Origin: Poindextera sp963706385
GTDB taxonomy: Bacteria > Pseudomonadota > Alphaproteobacteria > Caulobacterales > Caulobacteraceae
Direction: 5' to 3'
DNA length: 64,000 bases
NCBI GenBank assembly: GCA_963706385.1
Contig: OY970153.1
Span: 2,666,001 to 2,730,000, forward strand
Shown: positions 36,758 to 45,972 of the stretch, one piece after another
How the letters are laid out: each line of letters starts with the position of its first letter
Numbering within the stretch: position 1 is the first letter of the stretch
Notes under the pieces: generated by a model
Database searches by the model: none
The model's input: only the letters and a program-made list of their open reading frames with translations
Told to the model about the DNA's origin: nothing
Translations under genes and position numbers: made by a program

Positions 36758-37378
36758 CTATTCCTTGGATTGTTTCGCCGCCAGTTCGGCGATCTGGGAC
36801 TGCATTTCCTCGATGCGGCGCTTGAGGTCGTCGAGTTGGACGCCGGCGGCGGGCTTGGCCGGCTCGGGCGGCGCAGGCGCGGCGGCCTCGTCGGGCCGGA
36901 CGAAGGTGAAGGGGGTGAACATCTTCATCGCCCGGTCGAACATGGCCAGGTTCTGGCGCACCTGATCTTCCATGAAGCCCATGCCAGGCGCCACGCCGAT
37001 CGCGCCGGCGATCTGTTCGCGCATCCGGTCCTGCTGGCGCGCGAAGCTGTCCAGCGACAGTTCCAGATAGCTCGGTACGAAGGCCTGCATGCTGTCGCCG
37101 TAGAAGCGGATCAATTGCCGCAGAAACTGGATCGGCAGCAGGTTCTGGCCGCGGTTTTCCTCGTCGAAGATGATCTGGGTCAGCACCGATCGGGTGATGT
37201 CCTCGTTGGTCTTGGCGTCGTAGACCACGAAGTCGACCCCGCTCTTGACCATCTCAGACAGATTTTCGAGCGTGACGTAGGCGCTCGATCTGGTGTTATA
37301 GAGCCGCCGGTTAGCGTACTTCTTGATCACCACGCGCTCGGACTCGGGCGAAGCCGAGGACTGTTCGACGTCAGCCAT
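36758..37378 (-). CDS. phaR: polyhydroxyalkanoate synthesis repressor PhaR
   Basis: PhaR binds DNA and PHA granules and represses phasin and PHB genes when polymer is absent. The 206-residue protein has the DNA-binding domain with IKKYANRRLYNTRSSAYVTL (about 18-37) and the PHB accumulation domain (about 75-115, LLPIQFLRQLIRFYGDSMQ). Its C-terminus is a short Pro/Ala linker and coiled coil. GAGGAG precedes ATG 37378. It is divergent from phaA across 215 bases, a likely self-regulated region. Confidence 0.95.
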   Translation of the reverse strand: MADVEQSSASPESERVVIKKYANRRLYNTRSSAYVTLENLSEMVKSGVDFVVYDAKTNEDITRSVLTQIIFDEENRGQNLLPIQFLRQLIRFYGDSMQAFVPSYLELSLDSFARQQDRMREQIAGAIGVAPGMGFMEDQVRQNLAMFDRAMKMFTPFTFVRPDEAAAPAPPEPAKPAAGVQLDDLKRRIEEMQSQIAELAAKQSKE

Positions 37379-37593
37379 TGCTCTCCTCGGGCGGCTGTCT
37401 GTTCGACGGCCGATAGCCGGTGTTCGGCGCCGCAGTATCGCGGATGCGGCACGCCAGCGCCAGTCGTCCTTTTGCGACCGTGTTTTTGTGCGCTTGGTCG
37501 TGACGAACGCCGGCCGGTGAGGCAATGGTGTCGAAGCGCTAGGCGCCGCGGGCGCTCGCCCCCTTCACCGGCCGCACGATCGAGAGGATCGCC

Positions 37594-38772
37594 ATGAGCA
37601 ACAGCATCGTCATCGTCTCCGCCGCCCGCACCCCGGTCGGATCCTTCAACGGCGCGCTATCCGGACTGCCGGCCCATGAGCTTGGGCGCATCGCCATCCA
37701 GGCCGCGATCGAGCGCGCCGGCATCGCGGCGGCCGACGTCGACGAGGTGGTGCTGGGCCAGGTGCTGCAGGCCGGCGCCGGCCAAGGCCCCGCCCGTCAG
37801 GCGGCGATCAACGCGGGCATCCCGGTCGAGAGCCCGGCCTGGAGCCTCAATCAACTGTGCGGCTCGGGCCTGCGCGCGGTGGCGCTTGGCGCCCAGCAGA
37901 TTCTGCAGGGTGACGCCAGGATCGTGATCGCCGGCGGCCAGGAGAGCATGAGCCAGTCGCCTCACGCGGCCAATCTGCGCAATGGTCAGAAGATGGGCGA
38001 TCTGGCCCTGGTGGACACCATGTTGAAGGACGGCCTGTTGGACGCCTTCCATGGCTATCACATGGGCCAGACGGCCGAGAACGTCGCCGCGCGCTGGCAA
38101 ATCACCCGCGAGGATCAGGACCGCTTCGCCGTCGCCTCCCAGAACAAGGCCGAGGCGGCCCAGGCCGCCGGCCGCTTCGACGTCGAGATCGCGCCGGTGA
38201 CCGTCAAGGGCCGCAAGGGCGACGTCGTGGTCGACAAGGACGAGTACATCCGTCACGGCGCGACCTACGAAAGCGTCGCGGGCCTGAGGCCGGCCTTCAC
38301 CAAGGACGGTTCGGTCACCGCCGCCAACGCCTCGGGACTGAACGACGGCGCCGCCGCCCTGGTCCTGATGAGCGAGGGCGAGGCCAAGGCCCGGGGCCTC
38401 GAGCCCCTGGCCCGCATCGCCTCCTGGGCCCACGCCGGGGTCGAACCCGAGATCATGGGCACGGGTCCGATACCGGCCACCCGCAAGGCGCTGGAAAAGG
38501 CCGGCTGGTCGATCGACGATCTGGACCTGATCGAATCCAACGAGGCCTTCGCCGCCCAGTCGCTCAGCGTGGTGCGCGAGTTGGGTCTGGATCCGGACAG
38601 GGTGAACGTCAACGGCGGGGCGATCGCGATCGGCCATCCGATCGGCGCCTCGGGCGCGCGGATTCTGACCACGCTGCTGCATGAGATGAGCCGGCGAGGC
38701 GCCAAGAAGGGTTTGGCCACCCTCTGCGTCGGCGGCGGCATGGGCGTGGCGCTTTGCGTCGAACGGGACTGA
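37594..38772 (+). CDS. phaA: acetyl-CoA acetyltransferase (beta-ketothiolase) PhaA
   Basis: PhaA condenses two acetyl-CoA to acetoacetyl-CoA. The 392-residue thiolase has the acyl-accepting Cys in LNQLCGSGLRA (about residue 89), AIGHPIGASGAR with the catalytic His, and the second Cys in LCVGGGMGVAL. It is followed by phaB, so it serves PHB synthesis; a role in acetoacetate breakdown is also possible. Confidence 0.96.
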   Translation: MSNSIVIVSAARTPVGSFNGALSGLPAHELGRIAIQAAIERAGIAAADVDEVVLGQVLQAGAGQGPARQAAINAGIPVESPAWSLNQLCGSGLRAVALGAQQILQGDARIVIAGGQESMSQSPHAANLRNGQKMGDLALVDTMLKDGLLDAFHGYHMGQTAENVAARWQITREDQDRFAVASQNKAEAAQAAGRFDVEIAPVTVKGRKGDVVVDKDEYIRHGATYESVAGLRPAFTKDGSVTAANASGLNDGAAALVLMSEGEAKARGLEPLARIASWAHAGVEPEIMGTGPIPATRKALEKAGWSIDDLDLIESNEAFAAQSLSVVRELGLDPDRVNVNGGAIAIGHPIGASGARILTTLLHEMSRRGAKKGLATLCVGGGMGVALCVERD

Positions 38773-38808
38773 CGCGGTTCGCGGTCAATTCAACGAAGGG
38801 AGAGATGT

Positions 38809-39534
38809 ATGGGCAGAGTGGCGATGGTCACCGGCGGCACCCGGGGGATTGGTCGGGCCATCGTTGAGCGGCTGAAGTCCGACGGCTTCGAGGTCGCGGC
38901 CGGTTACGCCGGCAATGAAGAGGCGGCGCGCGCCTGCGCGGACGAACTGGGGGCGATGATCGTCAGGGGCAACGTCGGCGAGTTCGAGGATTGCCGGCGG
39001 GCGGTGGCCGAGGTCGAGGCCCGGCTCGGCCCGATCGACGTCCTGGTCAACAACGCCGGAATTACCCGCGACGCCATGCTGCACAAGATGACCCCGCAGC
39101 AGTGGAACGAGGTGATCTTCGTCAACCTGGCCTCGATCTTCAACATGAGCCGCCAAGTGATCGACGGCATGCGCGAACGCGGCTACGGCCGGATCATCAA
39201 CATCTCCTCGATCAACGGGCAGAAGGGACAGATGGGCCAGACCAACTATTCGGCGGCCAAGGCCGGCGCCATCGGCTTCACCAAGGCGCTGGCGCAGGAG
39301 ACGGCCAACAAGGGGATCACGGTCAACGCCGTCGCGCCCGGCTATACCGACACCGAAATGGTTCAGTCGGTGCCGCAGGCCGTGCTTGAGCGGATCGTGG
39401 CCGGCATCCCGGTCGGACGACTGGGCAAGGCCGAGGAAATCGCCGCCTGTGTGGCGTTTTTGGCCCGCGAGGACGCCTCGTTCATCACCGGCGCCTGTCT
39501 TACCGTGAACGGTGGGCAATATATGGCGGCATGA
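38809..39534 (+). CDS. phaB: acetoacetyl-CoA reductase PhaB
   Basis: PhaB reduces acetoacetyl-CoA to (R)-3-hydroxybutyryl-CoA with NADPH. The 241-residue short-chain dehydrogenase has the cofactor loop TGGTRGIG, NNAGITRD, the catalytic Ser in INISSINGQKGQMGQ, Tyr-Lys in YSAAKAG and the PhaB-like end LTVNGGQYMAA. A good GGGAGAG site precedes the ATG. The PHB synthase gene phaC is not in this window. Confidence 0.96.
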   Translation: MGRVAMVTGGTRGIGRAIVERLKSDGFEVAAGYAGNEEAARACADELGAMIVRGNVGEFEDCRRAVAEVEARLGPIDVLVNNAGITRDAMLHKMTPQQWNEVIFVNLASIFNMSRQVIDGMRERGYGRIINISSINGQKGQMGQTNYSAAKAGAIGFTKALAQETANKGITVNAVAPGYTDTEMVQSVPQAVLERIVAGIPVGRLGKAEEIAACVAFLAREDASFITGACLTVNGGQYMAA

Positions 39535-39601
39535 TTCGCCGGGCGGCGGCGCGGGCCATGACGTCCAAAAAGCGCCCCACTCCGCGCGCATCTGCAGGGG
39601 G

Positions 39602-40381
39602 ATGCGAGGTGTGAGACCGGCGATCGCGGCATTGGCGTGCGGCCTGGCCGCGGCCGTGGCCTTGGGCCAGGCCGCGCAGGCCAGGCCGTTCACCTTGGGC
39701 GATGAACTGTTCGGCCCGAACGGGCGACGGGACGCGGCCAAGGAGCCGATAGTGGCCCGGTACGCCGACCAGGACGGCGATGCGGCCTTCGTGCTCGACC
39801 GCTCCGCGCCGCTTCCGCTGCTGCGCTTCGACGACAGCCCCGAGATTTGGGTGCTGACGCCGCGGCCCGCGGCGCATGGTGATGTGATCTACAAGAACGA
39901 CGCTGGCGAGCCGATGCTGCGCGCCACCCGCTTCGGCGGCATGACTCTGTTCACCCTCGCCCACCCGGGCGGGGCCGCCGCCGCCCTGGTCGGCGAGGCT
40001 CCCGCGCTCCGCCCGCTCGCCATCCTGACGCCCAACGCCCTGCTCCAGCGATTGGCCCAGGCCAGCGCGCACGCCTCTCGGGCCGCCCAGCGACTGGTGG
40101 TGTTCGACGCGCCCGACGTGTCGCCGCAGACCGCCAGCCTGGTGGCCGACGCCGCCACGGTGGCGGCCGAGGCGATCGAAGTCATGGCCCGAGATCCGCG
40201 GGGCCGCAGAGTGCTGGCCAAGGTCTCCAAAGTGATTCTGACACCCGGTCGCAAGGCCCAGGCGGTGCTCGACCAGGGCGTGCTTCGAGTGGTCATCGTC
40301 CCGCAACCCGGCGGCGGTCTGCGCGGGGTGGTCGCGTGCCGGCCGTCCTCGCGGCGCATCGCCGCGGCGCTGAGGCGGTAA
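39602..40381 (+). CDS. secreted conserved protein, possibly DUF4908
   Basis: The 259-residue protein starts at ATG 39602 after GCAGGGGG and has a signal peptide ending near QAAQA. The mature part has mixed alpha/beta character: FTLGDELFGP, PLLRFDDSPEIWVLTPRP, GGMTLFTLAHPGGAAAALVG, and a final VVACRPSSRRIAAAL. It contains a single Cys. It looks like the Caulobacterales-type family DUF4908, but this is from memory. Function unknown; it follows phaB by 67 bases. Confidence 0.75.
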   Translation: MRGVRPAIAALACGLAAAVALGQAAQARPFTLGDELFGPNGRRDAAKEPIVARYADQDGDAAFVLDRSAPLPLLRFDDSPEIWVLTPRPAAHGDVIYKNDAGEPMLRATRFGGMTLFTLAHPGGAAAALVGEAPALRPLAILTPNALLQRLAQASAHASRAAQRLVVFDAPDVSPQTASLVADAATVAAEAIEVMARDPRGRRVLAKVSKVILTPGRKAQAVLDQGVLRVVIVPQPGGGLRGVVACRPSSRRIAAALRR

Positions 40382-40389
40382 GACGCCGG

Positions 40390-41115
40390 TCAGCCCTTGA
40401 AGCTGTCCTTGGCCGCGCGGATCGCGGCGAAGCGCGTCGCGTCGCCCGCCCGCAGGAAGGGATTGGTCGCCTTCTCCCGGGCGATGGTGGTCGGCACGGT
40501 CGGCTCGCCCCGCTCGCGGGCGGCGAACACCTCCTCGGCGCGGGTCTTCAGCGCCGCGGCATCGTCGATCGACAGGGCGAAGCGCGCGTTGGAGGCGGTG
40601 TATTCGTGGGCGCAATAGACGGCGGTCTCGTCGGGCAGGGCGGCCAGGCGCGAGAGGCTGGACCACATCTGCTCGGCGGTACCCTCGAAAACGCGCCCGC
40701 ATCCCAGCGAGAACAGGGTGTCGCCGACGAAGGCGATCTGGTCGGCCGCGTCGAAATAGGTGACATGGCCCAGGGTGTGGCCGCCGGTGTCGATCACGGT
40801 GAAGCGAGTCTCGCCGAGCTCGACGACGTCGCCGTCCGAAACCTTGCGGTCGAGGGGCGCGATCCGCTCGACCTCGGCGGGCCCGATCACCTGGGCGCCG
40901 GTGGCGGCCTTGAGTTCGGCGTTGCCGCCGGCGTGGTCCGGGTGCCAGTGGGTGTTCAGGATCAGCGACAACGACCAGCCTAGGTGCTCAAGCTCGCGCA
41001 ATATGGTTCCGGCGTCGGGCGTGTCGATGCAGGCGACGCGTCCGCTGGCCTCGTCGCGCGCCAGAAAGCCGTAGTTGTCCGACAGGCAGGGGAATTGGCG
41101 GACGATCAAGGGCAT
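40390..41115 (-). CDS. gloB: hydroxyacylglutathione hydrolase (glyoxalase II)
   Basis: GloB hydrolyses S-lactoylglutathione to lactate and glutathione in methylglyoxal detoxification. The 241-residue metallo-beta-lactamase-fold protein has the two-metal motif THWHPDHAGGN, GHTLGHVTYF and FVGDTLFSLGCGRVFEG, then CAHEYT and a glyoxalase II C-terminal domain ending in FAAIRAAKDSF. It is divergent from the methyltransferase gene. Confidence 0.96.
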   Translation of the reverse strand: MPLIVRQFPCLSDNYGFLARDEASGRVACIDTPDAGTILRELEHLGWSLSLILNTHWHPDHAGGNAELKAATGAQVIGPAEVERIAPLDRKVSDGDVVELGETRFTVIDTGGHTLGHVTYFDAADQIAFVGDTLFSLGCGRVFEGTAEQMWSSLSRLAALPDETAVYCAHEYTASNARFALSIDDAAALKTRAEEVFAARERGEPTVPTTIAREKATNPFLRAGDATRFAAIRAAKDSFKG

Positions 41116-41235
41116 GGGGGTTCTCCAGCGCGGTCGCTACCTCGCCCGCCCATATTCAACGCAGGGATCGGCGGGACAAGCCCCGCGTCGACGGACTATG
41201 AAGGTGTTTCATCGGGATCGGGCAAGTTCGAAATC

Positions 41236-42033
41236 ATGCGGCGCGACGTGCTGGACCTGCGCGAGTTCTACGCCACGGCCTTGGGACAGGCCGCGCGGGC
41301 GATCATCGCGCGCAAGCTGGCGGAGGCCTGGGGCCAGGCCGAGGGGCTGGACCTGATGGGCTTGGGCTATGCCGCCCCCTACCTTGGCGTCTTCATGCGC
41401 GGCGCCCGCCGGACGATCGCCGCCATGCCGGCGGCCCAGGGGGTCGAGGTCTGGCCGGCCGGCGCCCGCAACCTCGCCGTCCTCGGCGACGAATACGCCC
41501 TGCCGTTCGCCAACGCCCTGTTTGACCGGGTGCTGGTGATCCACGCCCTGGAGGAGGCCGACGATCCGGCTGCTCTGCTGCGCGAGGTCTGGCGGGTGAT
41601 GGCGCCGTCCGGGCGGGTGATCGTGGCGGCGGCCAATCGGGTGGGGTTCTGGTCCGACGCCGAGGCCACCCCGTTCGGCCACGGCCGGCCCTACACCCGA
41701 GGCCAGCTCGAGAGCCTGGTGCGCGAGGCCGGCCTCGAGCCGCTCGCCTGGTCACGGGCGCTGTTCGCCCCGCCGCTGCAGTGGGCGGCGCGCTGGGCGG
41801 ACGGGTTCGAGCAGATGGGCGCCTGGCTGTGGCCAGGCCTGTCGGGCTTGATTCTGCTCGAGGCGGTAAAAACCAGCTTCGCGGTGCGACCCAAGGGACG
41901 GCCGGCGCCGGCGCGGGTGTTCGCTCCGGGTCCGCTGGCGCCTTCGCCGCTGCGAAAAACCCCAAAAACGCACACGCCCGGGCGCTCCCGGGCCATCAAG
42001 GCTTGGAGCGGACCGCGCGAGGCCGTAGCCTAG
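41236..42033 (+). CDS. SAM-dependent methyltransferase-like protein
   Basis: This 265-residue protein starts MRRDVLDLREFYATALG and has a class I methyltransferase core: LDLMGLGYAAPYLGVF in place of a full GxGxG, EYALPFANALFDRVLVIHALEE, and VMAPSGRVIVAAANRVGFW. The first glycine motif is degenerate. The C-terminal tail is basic and Pro-rich. It is paired with gloB, as in other alphaproteobacteria; substrate unknown. Two in-frame starts further upstream are not supported. Confidence 0.85.
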   Translation: MRRDVLDLREFYATALGQAARAIIARKLAEAWGQAEGLDLMGLGYAAPYLGVFMRGARRTIAAMPAAQGVEVWPAGARNLAVLGDEYALPFANALFDRVLVIHALEEADDPAALLREVWRVMAPSGRVIVAAANRVGFWSDAEATPFGHGRPYTRGQLESLVREAGLEPLAWSRALFAPPLQWAARWADGFEQMGAWLWPGLSGLILLEAVKTSFAVRPKGRPAPARVFAPGPLAPSPLRKTPKTHTPGRSRAIKAWSGPREAVA

Positions 42034-42064
42034 ACGCGCGTTCGCGTATCCGGAGACTCGAACA

Positions 42065-42409
42065 ATGAAAATGATCACCGCGGTCATCAAGCCAAGCCGC
42101 TTGGACGCCGTGCTCGAGGCGGTGACTGAGACCGGCGCGTCGGGCCTGACGGTCACGGAGGTTCGTGGCTACGGCCGCCAGAAGGGCAAGACCGAGGTCT
42201 ATCGCGGCGCCGAGTACGAGATAAAGCTGCTGCCCAAGGTCAAGCTCGAGATCGCGGTCTCTTCCGACTTGGCCGAGGCGATCATCGAGGCCATCACCCG
42301 CTCGGCGAACACGGGCAAGATCGGCGATGGCAAGATTTTCGTGATGGATCTCGAGGCCGCCGTGCGCATCCGCACCGGAGAACGTGACGCCGAGGCTATC
42401 GCGGGCTGA
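42065..42409 (+). CDS. PII-family nitrogen regulatory protein
   Basis: The 114-residue protein begins MKMITAVIKPSRLDAV and has the PII signatures YGRQKGKTEVYRGAEY, whose last Tyr is the uridylylation site of the T-loop, and TGKIGDGKIFV with the B-loop ATP residues. PII senses ATP/ADP, 2-oxoglutarate and glutamine status. Neither glnA nor amtB is adjacent, so it cannot be assigned to GlnB or GlnK by context. It follows the methyltransferase by 31 bases. Confidence 0.93.
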   Translation: MKMITAVIKPSRLDAVLEAVTETGASGLTVTEVRGYGRQKGKTEVYRGAEYEIKLLPKVKLEIAVSSDLAEAIIEAITRSANTGKIGDGKIFVMDLEAAVRIRTGERDAEAIAG

Positions 42410-42522
42410 CGGGATTAGGTTATGGATGCCTCGCCACGCGGGTCGGGGTGCTCGATTTTCGACATTAAGCTGACATGATCGCGTTCAAGAAAAACGCGCG
42501 CGTCGGTGAGGGGAGTGGGTCG

Positions 42523-45500
42523 ATGAAACGCCTTTGGGTCGCCGCCGCGCTGGCGCCGCTGTCGTTCGCGGCCATGGCCGCCGTGGATCGGGCCCATGCA
42601 GACACCACGGTCTCGACCAGCACCACGACGCCGTTGTCGACCTCGAGCGCCGGCAATGTGACGGTCAGCGGCTCGATCGCCCCGTCGCCCAGCCCCGCGG
42701 CGATCACCGTCGACAGCAACGCCAGCGTCACCATCACCAGCAGCGGAACAGTCAGCTATACCGCCGTGAGCGGCAATGCGACCATCCCAGTCAGCGATAT
42801 CCTGATCGAGGCCGGATCGACGACCTCGGCGGGCGCCGCCACCAACCTCATCTCCAACAGCGGCTCCATCGACAACACCGAGTCCACCAGCGGTGACGGC
42901 ACCAACCAGTCGATCACCAACGGCCCCTTCGCCAACGGCGCGTACCGCGATGGGATCGACGTCACCGGCCCGGGCGTATTCTACGGATCGATCTCCAACA
43001 CCGGCACGATCACCGTCATCGGCGAGAACTCGGCCGGGATCGCGATCGGGACGGAAATGACCGGCAACCTGACCCAGACCGGCGACATCACCGTCACCGG
43101 CGGCACGCCGACCTATGGCGGAACCCCCGCCGGCACGATTAACGGCAACACCACCGTCACCAATGCTGGAAACGTCTCCTACGGCATCGACGCGACCGGC
43201 AAGATCGACGGCAACGTGACCATCGGCGCCATCGTCGGCGCGACCGGTCAGAACGCCGTCGGCGTGGCGCTGAGCGGCGGCGTCGGCGGCGGCGTCACGA
43301 TCGACGGATCGATCACCGCCACCGGCTACCGGTCGACCACGGCGCCGACCGATCCCACCGTCCTGGCCAATCTCACGGCGGACCAGACGTTGCAGGGCGG
43401 TCCCGCCCTGGAGATCGGCGGTAATGTCGGATCCGGCGTCACCTTGGCCGCCGCGGTGGCCGCCTCCGGCAATGTATCGGCCGTGCCCGCGGGCGTTCTG
43501 ACGGTCTACGGCTCGGCGCCCGCCCTGATGATCGGCGGCGCCAATGCGATCGACGTCGGCGCCAACGCCGCCGGTTTCAGCCTGGAGGTCGCCGGCTCGG
43601 TCTACGCCTACGGCGCCTATCCGGATGTCAGCGCCGTCGCCATCCAGATCGGCGGGGTCAATCCCCTGCCGGTCGCCAGCTCCGGCGTCGCCAGCGGCGG
43701 CGACTTCGGTAACGTCACCCTGGGAGGCGGCATCGATGTCACCGGCACGGTGCTGGCGGCGACGGAATCCCACACCGCTGGGCAGGGCGACGCCACCGCG
43801 ATCCTGATCGGAAACGGCAACGCTTCAAGCACGACCTCGGGCGTCTATTCAGTGTCGACGCTGGTCAATTCCGGCACCATCGCCGCCTCGGCCTCCTCGA
43901 ACGCCGTGATCTCCGCCAGCGCGCCGGGCAATGAGGTCAGCGTGGCCGACCCCACCAAGTCGGTGCCGATCACGGTCAGCGCGATCAAGGTCGGGCCGGG
44001 CGGGTCACTGACGTCGATCAACAACAGCGGCACGATCAGCGCGGCGATCGGCGGCATTCCCGCGGCGGTCAACTTCACCGCGGCGGGCGGGATCCAGGGC
44101 CAGGCCATCGCCATCGACGACCTGTCCGGCACGGTCACCTCGGTCACCAACACCAACACCATCGCCGCCAGCGTCACGCCGATCGTCTCCGGCCAGACAG
44201 CGGACCCCGCCCACAGCGACGCGGTGGCGATATACTTGGCCAACGTCGGCGGCGACGTCAGCGTCACCCAATCCGCGAACGGCAACACCTCGATCATCCC
44301 GACCATCACCGGCGCGGTGATCTTCGGCAACTCCACCGTGGCGACGGCGTCACCCGGGAGCATCATCGGCGCCGAGAGACTCGATCTCGAGGCGGGCAAC
44401 ATGACCGGCGCTCTGGTCTACAATGGCGCTGGCGACAACAGCCTGACGATCAACGGCGGGGCCACGCTGATCGGCGCGTTGTCGCAATCGGCGAGCGGCG
44501 CGCTGACGCTCGACATCCTGGACGGCACGCTCGACATGACCGCGCCGACGTCGAACACGCTGGGCGGCCCGACCGCGACGATCAACGCCCCCAACCTGAC
44601 CATCGGTGCGACGGGCGTGGTGATCTTTTCGATCGATCCGCGCCAGGCCAACGCCGCGGCGGCCCAGTTCAATGTCGCCGGCAACGCGACGATCGATTCC
44701 GGCGCGAAAATCGGCGTCAACCTGATGTCGAAGCTGACCACGACCGAGACCTTCACCCTGATCCATGCCGGAGCCTTGTCGGTCGGCGGCATCGACACCT
44801 CGCTGCTGGGCCAACTGCCCTTTCTGTACCAGGGTCTGATCAGCAACACGGCCACCGACCTGGACATCCAGATCAGCCTTAAGTCCGCCGCCGCAATGGG
44901 GCTCAATCCGGCCCAGGCCGCGGCCTACGGCGCGATCTTCACGCAGATGAGCACCGATGTTCCGGTCGAGAGCGATGTGCTGAGCCAGACCACCCGTTCG
45001 GGCTTCCTCCACATCTACAACCAGTTCCTGCCCGACTACGCCGGCGGGCCGTTCGAGGCCATCGCCAACGGCCAGCGGGCCCTCGCGCGCGCCGAGGCCG
45101 AGGCGCCGGTCAAGTTGCAGACCAACCAGACTCGCGGTTGGGTGCAGGAGATCGGTTTTCTCGCCAATCGCGACAACAGTTCAGCCACCACCGGCTATCA
45201 GGCCGAAGGCTTCGGCCTCGCCGGCGGCATTGAGCACGCGCGCGGCGACAGCGCGATCGGCGTGACCGCGGCCTTCCTCACCAACGCCGTCAACAATTCC
45301 ACCCAGACCAGCGACGGAACGCTGTCCACCATAGCGATCGAGGGCGGCGTCTACTGGCGGGCGGGCGGGGAGGGGCTGAACGCGAACGCCAGCGTCAACG
45401 GCGGCTATGTCTCGCTGGGCAGCCATCGGCTGTTGCTCGATCAGACCGCAGCCGGCGCCGTGACCCTGTTGCGGGACGCCAAGTCGCAGTGGAGCGGCGC

Positions 45501-45972
45501 GGTGGGCTCGGCGCAGTTCGGCGTCAGCTACCAGATCACACATGGCCGCTTCTACATGCGCCCGGAAGCCTCGGTCGACTACGTCGCGCTCTATGAAACC
45601 GCCCATAGTGAGCAGGGCGGCGGAAGCGCGCTGAATTTGGGAATCAATTCTCGGCTCGGCAGCGAAGCGTCCGCGCAGGGCGATCTGGTGCTGGGCTGGG
45701 GCTTCGGCGACGCGCTGCGCTGGCGCCCGGAGCTGACCGTAGGTTGGCGCCAGATCATCTACGGCGGCCCCGCCTCGACGACGGCGCGCTTCCTCAGCGG
45801 CGGATCGAGTTTCACCCTGACACCGGACCTGACGGATCGCGGAGGGCTTCTGGCGCGCCTGGGGATTCGGGCCAGCGGGTCCTTCGCCGACATCACCGCC
45901 GACGCGGGGGGCGAATTCCGCAACGGCTATCAGACCTACGACGCCCGCGCCGTCGCCCGGTTCCTGTTTTAG
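42523..45972 (+). CDS. large autotransporter (type V secretion)
   Basis: The 1149-residue protein has a signal peptide (MKRLWVAAALAPLSFAAMAA, cleaved near AHA), a passenger of about 830 residues and a C-terminal beta-barrel. The passenger is Gly/Thr/Ser/Asn/Val-rich with loosely repeated strands (NSGTI, GNVTI, ITVTG), as in right-handed beta-helix adhesins. The barrel region (about 870-1149) includes NQTRGWVQEIGF and ends with Phe (ARFLF) for outer-membrane insertion. No protease triad or RGD is apparent. ATG 42523 after GAGGGGAG is preferred over 42475. The stop overlaps the end of metW on the other strand. Confidence 0.93.
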   Translation: MKRLWVAAALAPLSFAAMAAVDRAHADTTVSTSTTTPLSTSSAGNVTVSGSIAPSPSPAAITVDSNASVTITSSGTVSYTAVSGNATIPVSDILIEAGSTTSAGAATNLISNSGSIDNTESTSGDGTNQSITNGPFANGAYRDGIDVTGPGVFYGSISNTGTITVIGENSAGIAIGTEMTGNLTQTGDITVTGGTPTYGGTPAGTINGNTTVTNAGNVSYGIDATGKIDGNVTIGAIVGATGQNAVGVALSGGVGGGVTIDGSITATGYRSTTAPTDPTVLANLTADQTLQGGPALEIGGNVGSGVTLAAAVAASGNVSAVPAGVLTVYGSAPALMIGGANAIDVGANAAGFSLEVAGSVYAYGAYPDVSAVAIQIGGVNPLPVASSGVASGGDFGNVTLGGGIDVTGTVLAATESHTAGQGDATAILIGNGNASSTTSGVYSVSTLVNSGTIAASASSNAVISASAPGNEVSVADPTKSVPITVSAIKVGPGGSLTSINNSGTISAAIGGIPAAVNFTAAGGIQGQAIAIDDLSGTVTSVTNTNTIAASVTPIVSGQTADPAHSDAVAIYLANVGGDVSVTQSANGNTSIIPTITGAVIFGNSTVATASPGSIIGAERLDLEAGNMTGALVYNGAGDNSLTINGGATLIGALSQSASGALTLDILDGTLDMTAPTSNTLGGPTATINAPNLTIGATGVVIFSIDPRQANAAAAQFNVAGNATIDSGAKIGVNLMSKLTTTETFTLIHAGALSVGGIDTSLLGQLPFLYQGLISNTATDLDIQISLKSAAAMGLNPAQAAAYGAIFTQMSTDVPVESDVLSQTTRSGFLHIYNQFLPDYAGGPFEAIANGQRALARAEAEAPVKLQTNQTRGWVQEIGFLANRDNSSATTGYQAEGFGLAGGIEHARGDSAIGVTAAFLTNAVNNSTQTSDGTLSTIAIEGGVYWRAGGEGLNANASVNGGYVSLGSHRLLLDQTAAGAVTLLRDAKSQWSGAVGSAQFGVSYQITHGRFYMRPEASVDYVALYETAHSEQGGGSALNLGINSRLGSEASAQGDLVLGWGFGDALRWRPELTVGWRQIIYGGPASTTARFLSGGSSFTLTPDLTDRGGLLARLGIRASGSFADITADAGGEFRNGYQTYDARAVARFLF

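Noticed and set aside
42415..43773. 452-codon minus-strand frame opposite the autotransporter passenger
   Set aside because: Low-complexity Gly/Asp/Ala sequence that mirrors the repetitive coding strand; no start context or family features.
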